From Sulfurospirillum sp. UCH001 (GTDB lineage: Bacteria; Campylobacterota; Campylobacteria; Campylobacterales; Sulfurospirillaceae), in assembly GCF_001548035.1 (NCBI RefSeq), contig NZ_AP014723.1, positions 248,001 to 312,000 of the forward strand: a stretch of DNA of 64,000 nucleotides, given 5' to 3'. A program made the position numbers and the translations under genes. Shown here in pieces: positions 37,940-45,786 of this stretch (within the stretch, counting starts at the first letter, position 1; each line of letters begins with the position of its first letter). The notes beneath the pieces were generated by a model. That model was not told the DNA's origin. It did not search any database and was given only the letters and a program-made list of their open reading frames with translations.

Positions 37940-38588
37940 TTTTGTATCCTATCCCTTTGGCAGTGATGATAAAGTCTTTATCGGTTTTGTCCCGTAGTTT
38001 TTTAATCAGCATACGAATGTCATTATCTCCCACCTCTTTACCTTCCCAAACGTATTCATGGATGAGTTCTGTGGAGATATAATTGCCTCTATTTTTTACC
38101 AATACAAAGAGCAATTTTTGCTCATACTTACTTAAATTGATTTGCATATTTTCAAACCAAAGACTCTGATCATCGCTATGGTAAGAGAAGCCACATGGCA
38201 GAGAAATGACATCCAGTGTGGAGTGAAAATGGTAACTTTTGAGTGTTTGTGAGACACGGTATTGAAGCTCTTTAAGAGAAAAAGGCTTCCGCAAATAGTC
38301 ATTGCATCCTAGCTCATACCCCAATGAAAGGTTGTTAATGTCCGTGAGTGAGGTAATAAAGATAATGGGAAGATCCAGTTTGGCTTTGCGAATTTCTTTT
38401 AAAATTTCATAACCATCCATATGCGGAACCCTAATATCCAAAAGAGCCAGATGATACTGCTTGTCAAAGAGTGCATCTAAGGCGAGAAGCCCATCGTCAA
38501 AGGCATCTACTTCGTAGCCCATCTCTTCAAGAGACTCTTTAATGCTCTCATTATAGGTATAGTCATCTTCTAAGAGTAAAATTTTCAT
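37929..38588 (-). CDS. OmpR-family response regulator of triad 1
   Basis: Response regulator of 219 residues. The receiver has Asp8/Asp9, phosphoacceptor Asp51 in LLDIRVPHMDG, Thr and Lys in DYLRKPF. The winged-helix DNA-binding domain carries GDNDIRMLIKKLRDKT and GIGYKIEK. It overlaps the dCache_3 gene by four bases upstream and the kinase by 11 bases downstream. Closely related to the regulator at 53578-54246. The 11-base-phased direct repeats in the divergent region with tsdA are plausible binding sites. Confidence 0.93.
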   Translation of the reverse strand: MKILLLEDDYTYNESIKESLEEMGYEVDAFDDGLLALDALFDKQYHLALLDIRVPHMDGYEILKEIRKAKLDLPIIFITSLTDINNLSLGYELGCNDYLRKPFSLKELQYRVSQTLKSYHFHSTLDVISLPCGFSYHSDDQSLWFENMQINLSKYEQKLLFVLVKNRGNYISTELIHEYVWEGKEVGDNDIRMLIKKLRDKTDKDFIITAKGIGYKIEK

Positions 38589-39532
38589 CGAATGAGTACC
38601 TCTTGTGGTGTAGAACTTTCTATGGCAGGCTCTAAGGTTTTGACATGCAACGGTGCACTATGAGGAGCGAGTGAGGCGCGCAGGAGTAAAGACTCTTTGA
38701 GGAGGGACTCTCCAAACCATATACCGATGTATCCTACTTGTTTTGCTTCAATGTCAAAGAGTGGCGTAAAACCAAAAAGAGCACCGTTGGAGCGCGCAAA
38801 ACCTTGTTGCATAATGGATGCCGAAGCAACGGACATAAATGAATTGACACAACCAACAGAACAGTTATTTCTCACAATAACATATCCATCAATTTGTGGG
38901 AGTTCTTTCATCCATTCCCCTATATCTAACAAGGCTTTATCCATCAAAATAACAAAATTAATTTTTTTGGCACTCAGTTTTTGAGCCACTTCATCAAAGT
39001 TGATGATGACTTCTAATGAACCAACAAATTCATTTTTCTCAAAAATAGGACAAAGCGCTTTGATATTGAGGCGTTTCCCTAGTTCAATCGATACCAAAGG
39101 TTTTTTAGATTGTTGAAGTAGCGTAATACCTTTGCGAAACGTGGAGAGGTCATCACCATAATCTTCAAAATCCCAACTGCGAACATACGCTTTGGCATCT
39201 TTTGTATGCAGTTGAACTTCAAGATTTTCGATTTGAAGGTATTTTTTCAGTTTTGGAATTTCGCTTTGTAAAGTTTCGTAAAGTTTTTTACGATCATTTT
39301 TAACATAGCCCATTTTTAGGGCTTCATTTTCTGAAAGGATCAAAGCGATACTGAGGGCAAGTTGTTTTTCATGTGCAATTAACTCTTGCGTAAGACCGAG
39401 TACACTCTCTACACTATTTTTAGCATCTTCAATATAGAGATTGTGGTTGGCGCGATAAATTAAAAAGCCAAGTGTGAGCATCGCAATGCAAAAAAGTCCG
39501 ATAAGAAGAGCAAATACACGAAAATTTTTGAT
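38585..39532 (-). CDS. Membrane-anchored periplasmic dCache_3 protein of triad 1, apparent ATC start
   Basis: Sensor-like protein with one N-terminal membrane segment (FRVFALLIGLFCIAMLTLGF) and a periplasmic double Cache domain of the dCache_3 type (LHTKDAKAYVRSWD and GDDLSTFRKG). It has no kinase, methyl-accepting or other output domain. The first canonical start (ATG, 39481) would cut the membrane segment in half. GAAGGAG lies five bases before an in-frame ATC at 39532, which aligns with the MKEKRFF start of the paralogue at 55411. A start at ATC gives 315 residues. Two Cys (CSVGC, residues 224 and 228) are absent from the same place in the paralogue. Confidence 0.75.
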   Translation of the reverse strand: MKNFRVFALLIGLFCIAMLTLGFLIYRANHNLYIEDAKNSVESVLGLTQELIAHEKQLALSIALILSENEALKMGYVKNDRKKLYETLQSEIPKLKKYLQIENLEVQLHTKDAKAYVRSWDFEDYGDDLSTFRKGITLLQQSKKPLVSIELGKRLNIKALCPIFEKNEFVGSLEVIINFDEVAQKLSAKKINFVILMDKALLDIGEWMKELPQIDGYVIVRNNCSVGCVNSFMSVASASIMQQGFARSNGALFGFTPLFDIEAKQVGYIGIWFGESLLKESLLLRASLAPHSAPLHVKTLEPAIESSTPQEVLIR

Positions 39533-39568
39533 GAGAGCTCCTTCACTTTTTTATAAACCTATTAAAAA

Positions 39569-39574
39569 ATTATA
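39569..39574 (-). promoter_or_regulatory. -10 element of triad 1
   Basis: Minus strand AAGGTATAATTTTT: perfect TATAAT about 37 bases before the ATC start. The AAATTGAC direct repeats end 19 bases upstream of it, so the same site could serve triad 1 and tsdA. Confidence 0.55.
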
Positions 39575-39593
39575 CCTTAAAAGTGAAGAGGAA

Positions 39594-39628
39594 AAATTGA
39601 CGATAAATTGACACAAGATGCGTATGAT
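39594..39628 (+). promoter_or_regulatory. Direct-repeat operator and -10 of tsdA
   Basis: AAATTGAC occurs twice (39594-39601 and 39605-39612), exactly 11 bases apart, which is the spacing of OmpR/PhoB-type tandem sites. TATGAT (39623-39628) follows after ten bases as the -10. AAGGAGG before the ATG is a strong ribosome site. Compare 42831-42866 and 57738-57768. Confidence 0.5.
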
Positions 39629-39657
39629 AATGCTAGAAATTATTTTAAGGAGGCATT

Positions 39658-40662
39658 ATGAAATTGGATTCAATAGTGCGTTTTGCACTTATTGCATCAT
39701 GTGCAAGCGGGCTTTTTGCACTAGATACGGCAGAATTAGCTAAGCGTTCAGACAAAGGATTCAAACCAGTAGTTGTGAAAGATTGGAAAGCGCCTGATGA
39801 GAGCACTATTCCTAACAACCTTTTTGGTGATACTGTGCGTTATGGTAAAGCACTGGTGAATGAAACGTATAAATATATTGGTCCTGAAGCGGCTAATCCT
39901 AAAATGCGTTATGCGGGAAACAATCTTGCCTGTTCATCCTGTCACCAAGAAGCAGGGACTAAAAAATGGTCTGGTCCTTTTATGGCAACGTTTCCTAACT
40001 TTCCGCAATACCGCAACCGTGATGAAACCATCGGAAGCATCGAAGGGCGTGTCAATGGTTGTATGGAACGTAGTATGAATGGTAAGCCTCTGCCTGAAGA
40101 CGGTAAAGAGATGCGTGCTATCGTCACGTATATGTACTGGTTGGCGCAAGGTATTCCAGTGGGTGCAAAAGTAGAAGGTGCTGAGTTCCCACAGGTCAAT
40201 CGTAAGATGATTATGACTCAAGCCGCTGATCCTATCAAAGGCGAAAAAGTTTACAAAGAGTTTTGTGCTTCATGTCATGGTGTAAATGGTGAAGGTGTAA
40301 AGCGTGAAGGTAAAGCTAATGGCTATGAGTTCCCACCACTTTGGGGAAAAGACACTTACAACACAGGTGCGGGTATGTATAGAGTCATTCGCGCTGCTGA
40401 CTGGATTGCAGCCAATATGCCTTTGGGTGCTGACAATAAAAATCGTATTTTAACCGATGAACAAGCGTATAACGTTGCTGCGTATATCAACAACTATGAT
40501 AAACCGCGTGATGTGAAAGCAAACCGTGAAAAAGATTTTCCTGATCTTAAAGTAAAAGTTCCTGATAGTGATGTTGGACCATACGATGATGGTAAAAATC
40601 GTCACCAACACAAGTTTGGCCCGTATCAAGGCATTATTATTCCTGCAAAAAAAGAGCAATAA
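39658..40662 (+). CDS. tsdA: TsdA, dihaem cytochrome c thiosulfate dehydrogenase / tetrathionate reductase
   Basis: Periplasmic dihaem cytochrome of 334 residues with a signal peptide (VRFALIASCASGLFALD). Haem sites are CSSCH (Cys92, Cys95, His96) and CASCH (Cys203, Cys206, His207). RVNGCMERSMNGKPL with Cys135 matches the TsdA motif that supplies the Cys axial ligand of the catalytic haem. TsdA interconverts two thiosulfate and tetrathionate; the Campylobacter jejuni enzyme works mainly as a tetrathionate reductase. Next to Psr/Phs-type reductases it would feed them thiosulfate. Monocistronic, with its own terminator. Confidence 0.92.
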   Translation: MKLDSIVRFALIASCASGLFALDTAELAKRSDKGFKPVVVKDWKAPDESTIPNNLFGDTVRYGKALVNETYKYIGPEAANPKMRYAGNNLACSSCHQEAGTKKWSGPFMATFPNFPQYRNRDETIGSIEGRVNGCMERSMNGKPLPEDGKEMRAIVTYMYWLAQGIPVGAKVEGAEFPQVNRKMIMTQAADPIKGEKVYKEFCASCHGVNGEGVKREGKANGYEFPPLWGKDTYNTGAGMYRVIRAADWIAANMPLGADNKNRILTDEQAYNVAAYINNYDKPRDVKANREKDFPDLKVKVPDSDVGPYDDGKNRHQHKFGPYQGIIIPAKKEQ

Positions 40663-40670
40663 TCGCTAAT

Positions 40671-40695
40671 ATGTGGCAGAGATACTCTGCCACAT
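40671..40695 (+). terminator. Hairpin after tsdA
   Basis: Perfect 11-base stem (40671-40681 and 40685-40695, loop ATA) just after tsdA; no clear T tract. Confidence 0.65.
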
Positions 40696-40759
40696 AATGT
40701 CACTTCTTTAAAAATCTTCATTTCTTCTACGTCATGACTTTATGTTTAGACTATTTCTT

Positions 40760-40765
40760 TATAAT
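40760..40765 (+). promoter_or_regulatory. -10 element of the ygbA-like gene
   Basis: Perfect TATAAT 29 bases before the ATG. The small palindrome GTCATGAC lies about 25 bases further upstream and could be a regulator site. Confidence 0.5.
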
Positions 40766-40794
40766 ACGGTTATAAAAATCCAAAAAGAGTCTTA

Positions 40795-41142
40795 ATGAAT
40801 AAAGAAAAACTTCTTTCAGACACGCAAACTTTGCACCGTTTTATTCAATTGCATTGTGATAAAAAACATCACGATGTTCCTAAAAAGAAAGGTGTATTAG
40901 AAGTTAGTTTCAAAGAAGAGGCACTGTGTGAATTGCCGTATCATATCTGTGAAGAGTGCGAAACACTCTTTATCTATGCGTATGGCAGACTTAAAAATTG
41001 TCCGCATGAACATAAACCGAGTTGCCGTAAATGTCCTGCCCCTTGTTATGAAAAGCCGATGTGGAAAAAAATGGCTAAAGTGATGATGTTTAGCGGAATG
41101 CAACTAGGTCTCACAAAATTACGCAAACTCTTTTCTAAGTAA
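40795..41142 (+). CDS. ygbA: YgbA-family protein (nitrous oxide-stimulated promoter family)
   Basis: Protein of 115 residues that matches the YgbA family (PF11756). It has a basic N-terminal helix and the Cys-rich core CEECETLFIYAYGRLKNCP, then CRKCPAPCYEKPMW, with seven conserved Cys/His that probably hold a metal or iron-sulfur cluster. The E. coli gene is induced by nitric oxide and has been tied to recovery of growth after nitrosative stress. Its stop overlaps the next gene by one base, so it is co-transcribed with the radical SAM/MnmD fusion. Confidence 0.82.
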   Translation: MNKEKLLSDTQTLHRFIQLHCDKKHHDVPKKKGVLEVSFKEEALCELPYHICEECETLFIYAYGRLKNCPHEHKPSCRKCPAPCYEKPMWKKMAKVMMFSGMQLGLTKLRKLFSK

Positions 41143-42812
41143 TGCTTCCCTATCTTAGCCATAAAGCACATATGCAACATGTGTATGGCAAAGCACTTTT
41201 TAGTATTCCCGTTAATTTAGAATTTGGCTGTCCCAACCGTGAAAAAGATGGTAACGGTGGGTGCTCCTTTTGCCCAGAACATGGCGCTCGTGCGGCTCAA
41301 ATTGCAGATGCTAAAAACGTGGAAGAGCAGATACAAAAAGCACTCTTTTTTGCAAAAAGACGCTACAAAGCCTCTTCGTTCGCGCTTTACATTCAAGCCT
41401 ATACTGGAACTTTCGCATCACTCCTCAAACAAAAAGAGGCATATGAAAAACTCTTAAGCCTTTATGCGTTTGATGCCTTTCATATCGGAACACGCCCTGA
41501 TTGTCTTACATCAGGAACTTTGGAATATTTGCGTGAACTGAGTCAAAAAATAGATGTTGTGGTGGAATTAGGTGTTCAAAGCCTGCACGATGAAAGTTTA
41601 GTACGAATGAACCGAGGACACAACTCAGCGTGTTCTCTTGAAGCCATTAAGCGTTTGCATGCGTATGGTTTAAAAGTCTATGCACATCTTATTATCGGCT
41701 TACCCAACGAAACGCCTGCTATGTGGAAAGAGAGCGTGCAAGGTTTGGTTGATGCAGGCATTGATGGTATAAAATTTCACAACCTTCACATCATTCACAA
41801 TACTGACTTAGCACATGAGTATGCCAAAAATCCTTTTGCTCTTTTGAATGAATACGAATACGCCGAAGCGCTTATGGAGCTGCTACGCACTATTCCTTCG
41901 CATATCCCTATTTTACGTCTTGCGACTGATACACCAGACGAAGAACTGGTTGCTCCTAAATGGCATATGGCAAAAGGGCAGTTTGGGGAGTATGTGACTC
42001 AGAGTATGCGTTATCGTGGTATTGCACAAGGAGATTTGACGATGTATCCTTGCATCTCATATTCTCCAAAAACAGACGCTCACATTTTATTAGAAGATGG
42101 TAGTGTCACATTATGGAATAAACGGTACCATGATTATTATCATCCAAAATCGGGTGCATATAGACAAGCAAAAGAGCTTTTTATCGAAAAATCAGACCTC
42201 AAAAATCGCCTTAAAAAGGGTGATGTAAAACTTTTAGATATTGGCTTTGGCATGGGATACAACACATTTTGTGCGTCAGAGATGGCTCAAAGTTTAGCGC
42301 AAAATACACTATATATAAAAGCAATGGATCAAGATCGTATGCTTTTACAGCAAAGTATGAGCATTGTTCCCAATGCTTCTCATGCCATACTTTTAGAGGC
42401 ACTCTTTAACAACAATGTATATGAAAATACATTTGCAAACATTGCATTTTTAAACGTAGAAGCGCGTTATGGAGTAACACTTTTGAAAGAATCGTTTGAT
42501 GTGATTTTTCTTGATCCTTTTATGGAGAGTAATAACGCTTCTTTAGTCACGTTTGATTTTTTCAAAATAGTACAAAAACTCTTAAAATCAGATGGTATTT
42601 TAGTGGCTTCCACTTCACTACAAGCAGTGCACGATGGACTGATGCTAGCGGGCTTTGATGTGTGTATCGTGAACGATGAAAAGAGCGATATAAAGGGTAT
42701 AATAGCAAGACTTTCTTCGTCATCTATTTTACCTGCTAAAGAGCCTTATCGCGACCCTTATGGTATATACAGCGATAAACAAATTGAAACACTGCATCAA
42801 AAATCGTCTTAA
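41142..42812 (+). CDS. Radical SAM (YhcC/YtqA, TIGR01212) fused to MnmD/MnmC2-like tRNA methyltransferase
   Basis: Two-domain protein of 556 residues. Residues 1 to about 305 are a TIGR01212 radical SAM domain with the unusual cluster motif CX10CX2C (Cys30, Cys41, Cys44) and GTRPDCLT, ELGVQS and HLIIGLPNET. From about 318 on there is a MnmD/MnmC2-type domain: DGSVTLWNKRYHDYYHPKSG, the SAM loop DIGFGMGYN near 366, and IFLDPFMESNN near 456. MnmD-type enzymes methylate nm5U34 to mnm5U34 in tRNA. The radical SAM relative YtqA of Bacillus was linked to the preceding step (as I recall). The fusion therefore suggests one protein that carries out consecutive wobble-uridine steps. Confidence 0.88.
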   Translation: MLPYLSHKAHMQHVYGKALFSIPVNLEFGCPNREKDGNGGCSFCPEHGARAAQIADAKNVEEQIQKALFFAKRRYKASSFALYIQAYTGTFASLLKQKEAYEKLLSLYAFDAFHIGTRPDCLTSGTLEYLRELSQKIDVVVELGVQSLHDESLVRMNRGHNSACSLEAIKRLHAYGLKVYAHLIIGLPNETPAMWKESVQGLVDAGIDGIKFHNLHIIHNTDLAHEYAKNPFALLNEYEYAEALMELLRTIPSHIPILRLATDTPDEELVAPKWHMAKGQFGEYVTQSMRYRGIAQGDLTMYPCISYSPKTDAHILLEDGSVTLWNKRYHDYYHPKSGAYRQAKELFIEKSDLKNRLKKGDVKLLDIGFGMGYNTFCASEMAQSLAQNTLYIKAMDQDRMLLQQSMSIVPNASHAILLEALFNNNVYENTFANIAFLNVEARYGVTLLKESFDVIFLDPFMESNNASLVTFDFFKIVQKLLKSDGILVASTSLQAVHDGLMLAGFDVCIVNDEKSDIKGIIARLSSSSILPAKEPYRDPYGIYSDKQIETLHQKSS

Positions 42813-42830
42813 TAACCTCAAAGTAAACGC

Positions 42831-42866
42831 AAAATTTACATAAAATTTACATACCTTTTCTAAGAT
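42831..42866 (+). promoter_or_regulatory. Tandem 11-base direct repeat and -10 of psrA1
   Basis: AAAATTTACAT is repeated perfectly and without gap (42831-42841, 42842-42852). Ten bases after the second TTTAC is TAAGAT (42861-42866) as a weak -10; TATAGA at 42873-42878 is an alternative. The arrangement is that of an OmpR/PhoB-type activator site. Confidence 0.5.
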
Positions 42867-42892
42867 GGTCACTATAGAAATCTTAGAAAAGG
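42854..42892 (+). repeat. Perfect 13-base inverted repeat at the psrA1 ribosome site
   Basis: CCTTTTCTAAGAT (42854-42866) and ATCTTAGAAAAGG (42880-42892) are exact complements with a 13-base spacer. The right arm contains the AAAAGG ribosome site of psrA1. No T run follows. Confidence 0.75.
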
Positions 42893-42899
42893 ATGAAAG

Positions 42900-45200
42900 A
42901 TGACTCAAATGCTTAATCGAAGAAGCTTTCTAAAGCTCTCTTCAACTGCTGCAGCCGCCGCGGGTATGTCAAGTGTCCCTGGTCTTTTAGGTGCGCTTGA
43001 ACCCGAACAAAAGGCATTAGTTGGCAGTGCTAAGTTTACAGCCAGTGTTTGCGAAATGTGCAGTACACGCTGTCCTATAGAAGCACGCGTTGAAAATAAA
43101 GAGGGTGTGTTTATTCGCGGTAATCCAAAGTCAAAAGGTACAGGCGGACGTGTTTGTGCAAGGGGTGGTTCAGGCTTCAATCAGCTCTATGATCCACAAC
43201 GTATTGTTAAACCGCTTATGCGTGTAGGTGAGAGAGGCGAAGGAAAGTGGAAAGAAGTCAGTTGGGACGAGGCATACACTTTCATTGCTCAAAAATTAGG
43301 TGAGATTAAAGAAAAATATGGTGCTCATACCGTTGCATTTTCGGCGAAAGGTGGTTGGGAAACAGACTATTTGTGTAACTTTGCAGGCGGATATGGCTCA
43401 CCCAATACCTTTGATCATGGAACGACCTGTCCTTTAGCATACGGCGTTGCGCTTGAAACTGTTTTTGGGACAAGTGGTGTTAGTCGTGATTTTGGAAAAT
43501 GTAAGTATATGATTAACCTAGGTCACAATGTGTACGAAGGTATCGTTATCTCTTATGCAAGGGCCATTAGCGAAGCTGTTGAAGCAGGGTGTAAACTTAT
43601 CTCACTCGATCCTCGCTATTCTGTTCTCTCTTCTAAAGCAACCGAGTGGCATCCTGTACGACCAGGTAGTGATGTTGCCTTTATTTTAGCGCTTATCAAT
43701 GTTTTAATCACTGAGAATCTCTATGATAAAAAGTTTGTTGAGAAATACTGCGAAGGTTTTGATGAACTCAAAGCTTCTGTAGCAACATATACTCCTGAAT
43801 GGGCTGAGAAAGAGTGTGATATTAGTGCAAAAGACATTAAACGTATCGCTCATGAGTATGCCAAAGCAGCACCTGCTGCGATGATTGATTATGGTCATCG
43901 TGTAACTTATACTCCAGAAGAGATTGAATTGCGCCGTGCCATTGTTATTGCAAACGTTTTAATTGGAAACATCGAAAAACCAGGTGGCTACTACTTTAAC
44001 AAGGGTGCTTCGATGTATAACAAACTTGCAGGTGAAAAAGTGGCACCTGTATTTAAAAAGTTTAAAATACCTGAGTTTAAAAAGTCTGAATTTAAACGTA
44101 TAGACGGTATTGATTTGCCTGACAGTGAGTTTGGATATATCTCTAAAAAACGTGGTATTTATCAAAAAATCCTTGACGCTGCTGTAGATGGTGTGCCGTA
44201 TCAACTAAAAGGTTGGGTAATGACGCGTTCCAACCCTGTTATGACGATTACCAACACAGACAAAGTGGTACAAGCACTCAAAAAACTAGACTTTGTTGCT
44301 GTAATGGATATTTACATGTCAGATACAGCATGGTTTGCTGACATCGTACTGCCAGAATCAACTTACTTAGAGCGTGATGAAGAGTTTGTAGCGGGTGGAG
44401 GAAAAAATCCAACGTATCAAGTTCGTCAAAAAGTAGTTGAACCCATTGGTGATACAAAACCATATTGGATGGTTTTTAAAGAGTTAGCCACAAAAATGGG
44501 CTTTGGTGAGTACTTCCCGTATAAAGATATGGATGATATTCGTATGGCACAAGCTGCAGATTTCCCAGAATTGATGTTTGAACTTAAGAAAAATGGATTG
44601 GCAAGTGTGGGTGTTCCATTACTCCTTCGCGATAAAAAAAGTGTAGCAGATTTCGTTGCAAAATACCCAGCTGCTGAGACGTTAGTTACGGAAGAAGGAT
44701 ATATCGATGCACCATTTTTTGAGCTAAAAACGCCAAGTAAAAAGATCCAACTCTTTGATGCGAAGTTAGAAAAAACTGCTGGAAGAGGATCTATTTCATT
44801 TAGACCTGTTAAGTTGAAAGAAGATGATGAGCTTTTCTTTATTCAAGGAAAAACAGCGCTTCATACCAATGGACATACAGGCAACATACTTTGGCTAAAC
44901 AATGCGATGCCAACAAATGCGGTATGGATTCATACGGAGACTGCAAATAAACTGGGTATTAAAAATGGTGACAAAATTGAGCTTGCAAATAAATATGGCA
45001 AGCAGATTGGTGAAGCACTTTTAACAGTGGGTATTCGTAAAGATACTGTATTTGCCTACTTTGGTTTTGGACACATTTCCAAAGGATTGAAAAGAGCTTA
45101 TGGAAAAGGTGTTAATAGTGGAACATTGTTGCCACACTTTACTTCACCCGTTGTTGGTATGAACTTACATACCTCAGGCGTTAAAGTAAGAAAAGCGTAA
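42900..45200 (+). CDS. Psr/Phs-type molybdopterin oxidoreductase, catalytic subunit 1
   Basis: Catalytic subunit of a polysulfide/thiosulfate reductase-like enzyme of the DMSO reductase superfamily. The 766 residues match PsrA/PhsA. A Tat signal ([20 protein letters not shown]) leads to export. The [4Fe-4S] ligands are Cys51, Cys54, Cys58 and Cys86, and the likely molybdenum ligand is Cys177 in GTTCPLAYG. The AAGG before 42900 supports that start. It forms an operon with an electron-transfer and a membrane subunit. Polysulfide, sulfur or thiosulfate could each be the substrate; tsdA nearby favours thiosulfate. Confidence 0.9.
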   Translation: MTQMLNRRSFLKLSSTAAAAAGMSSVPGLLGALEPEQKALVGSAKFTASVCEMCSTRCPIEARVENKEGVFIRGNPKSKGTGGRVCARGGSGFNQLYDPQRIVKPLMRVGERGEGKWKEVSWDEAYTFIAQKLGEIKEKYGAHTVAFSAKGGWETDYLCNFAGGYGSPNTFDHGTTCPLAYGVALETVFGTSGVSRDFGKCKYMINLGHNVYEGIVISYARAISEAVEAGCKLISLDPRYSVLSSKATEWHPVRPGSDVAFILALINVLITENLYDKKFVEKYCEGFDELKASVATYTPEWAEKECDISAKDIKRIAHEYAKAAPAAMIDYGHRVTYTPEEIELRRAIVIANVLIGNIEKPGGYYFNKGASMYNKLAGEKVAPVFKKFKIPEFKKSEFKRIDGIDLPDSEFGYISKKRGIYQKILDAAVDGVPYQLKGWVMTRSNPVMTITNTDKVVQALKKLDFVAVMDIYMSDTAWFADIVLPESTYLERDEEFVAGGGKNPTYQVRQKVVEPIGDTKPYWMVFKELATKMGFGEYFPYKDMDDIRMAQAADFPELMFELKKNGLASVGVPLLLRDKKSVADFVAKYPAAETLVTEEGYIDAPFFELKTPSKKIQLFDAKLEKTAGRGSISFRPVKLKEDDELFFIQGKTALHTNGHTGNILWLNNAMPTNAVWIHTETANKLGIKNGDKIELANKYGKQIGEALLTVGIRKDTVFAYFGFGHISKGLKRAYGKGVNSGTLLPHFTSPVVGMNLHTSGVKVRKA

Positions 45201-45210
45201 GGGGAATAAA

Positions 45211-45786
45211 ATGCCAAAAAAATATGGAATGATTCATGATGACAACCTCTGTATTGGTTGTCAGGCGTGTAGTATTGCATGTCGTTCAGAAAATAAGGTA
45301 CCAGAGAGTGTATATCGTTTGCAAGTACGTATTAAAGGTCCTGAGCAACTCCCAAATGGTACATTAAAATATACCTATCATCGTCAATCATGCGTACAGT
45401 GTGAGAACACACCATGCGTCTCTGTTTGCCCAACAAAAGCATCGCACAAAGATGAAAATGGTATCGTGAGTGTGGATGTCGATTTATGTGTAGGATGTTT
45501 GTACTGCGTTGCAGCATGTCCTTACCAAGCACGTTATGTAGATCCTGTGACAAAAGCACCAGGTAAATGTGATTTTTGTAAAGAGACACGTCTTAAAAGA
45601 GGTGAAGAGCCAGCGTGTGTCACAGTGTGTCCAACCGATGCACTCATTTTTGGTGATCTTAATGATCCAAAAAGTGCACTCAATAAAGTACTTTCAACAA
45701 AAGTTACTGTACGCAATAAAGAGTCTTTAGGAACAAATCCAAAACTCTTTATCGTGCCTAATAGAAGAGGAGGGATCGAGTCATGA
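45211..45786 (+). CDS. Psr/Phs-type iron-sulfur subunit 1
   Basis: Electron-transfer subunit of 191 residues with 16 Cys in four ferredoxin-like motifs (CIGCQACSIAC, CVQCENTPCVSVC, CVGCLYCVAAC, CDFC with CVTVC), which bind four [4Fe-4S] clusters. No signal peptide: it is co-exported with the Tat-dependent catalytic subunit. It starts ten bases after subunit A and overlaps the membrane subunit by four bases. Confidence 0.93.
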   Translation: MPKKYGMIHDDNLCIGCQACSIACRSENKVPESVYRLQVRIKGPEQLPNGTLKYTYHRQSCVQCENTPCVSVCPTKASHKDENGIVSVDVDLCVGCLYCVAACPYQARYVDPVTKAPGKCDFCKETRLKRGEEPACVTVCPTDALIFGDLNDPKSALNKVLSTKVTVRNKESLGTNPKLFIVPNRRGGIES

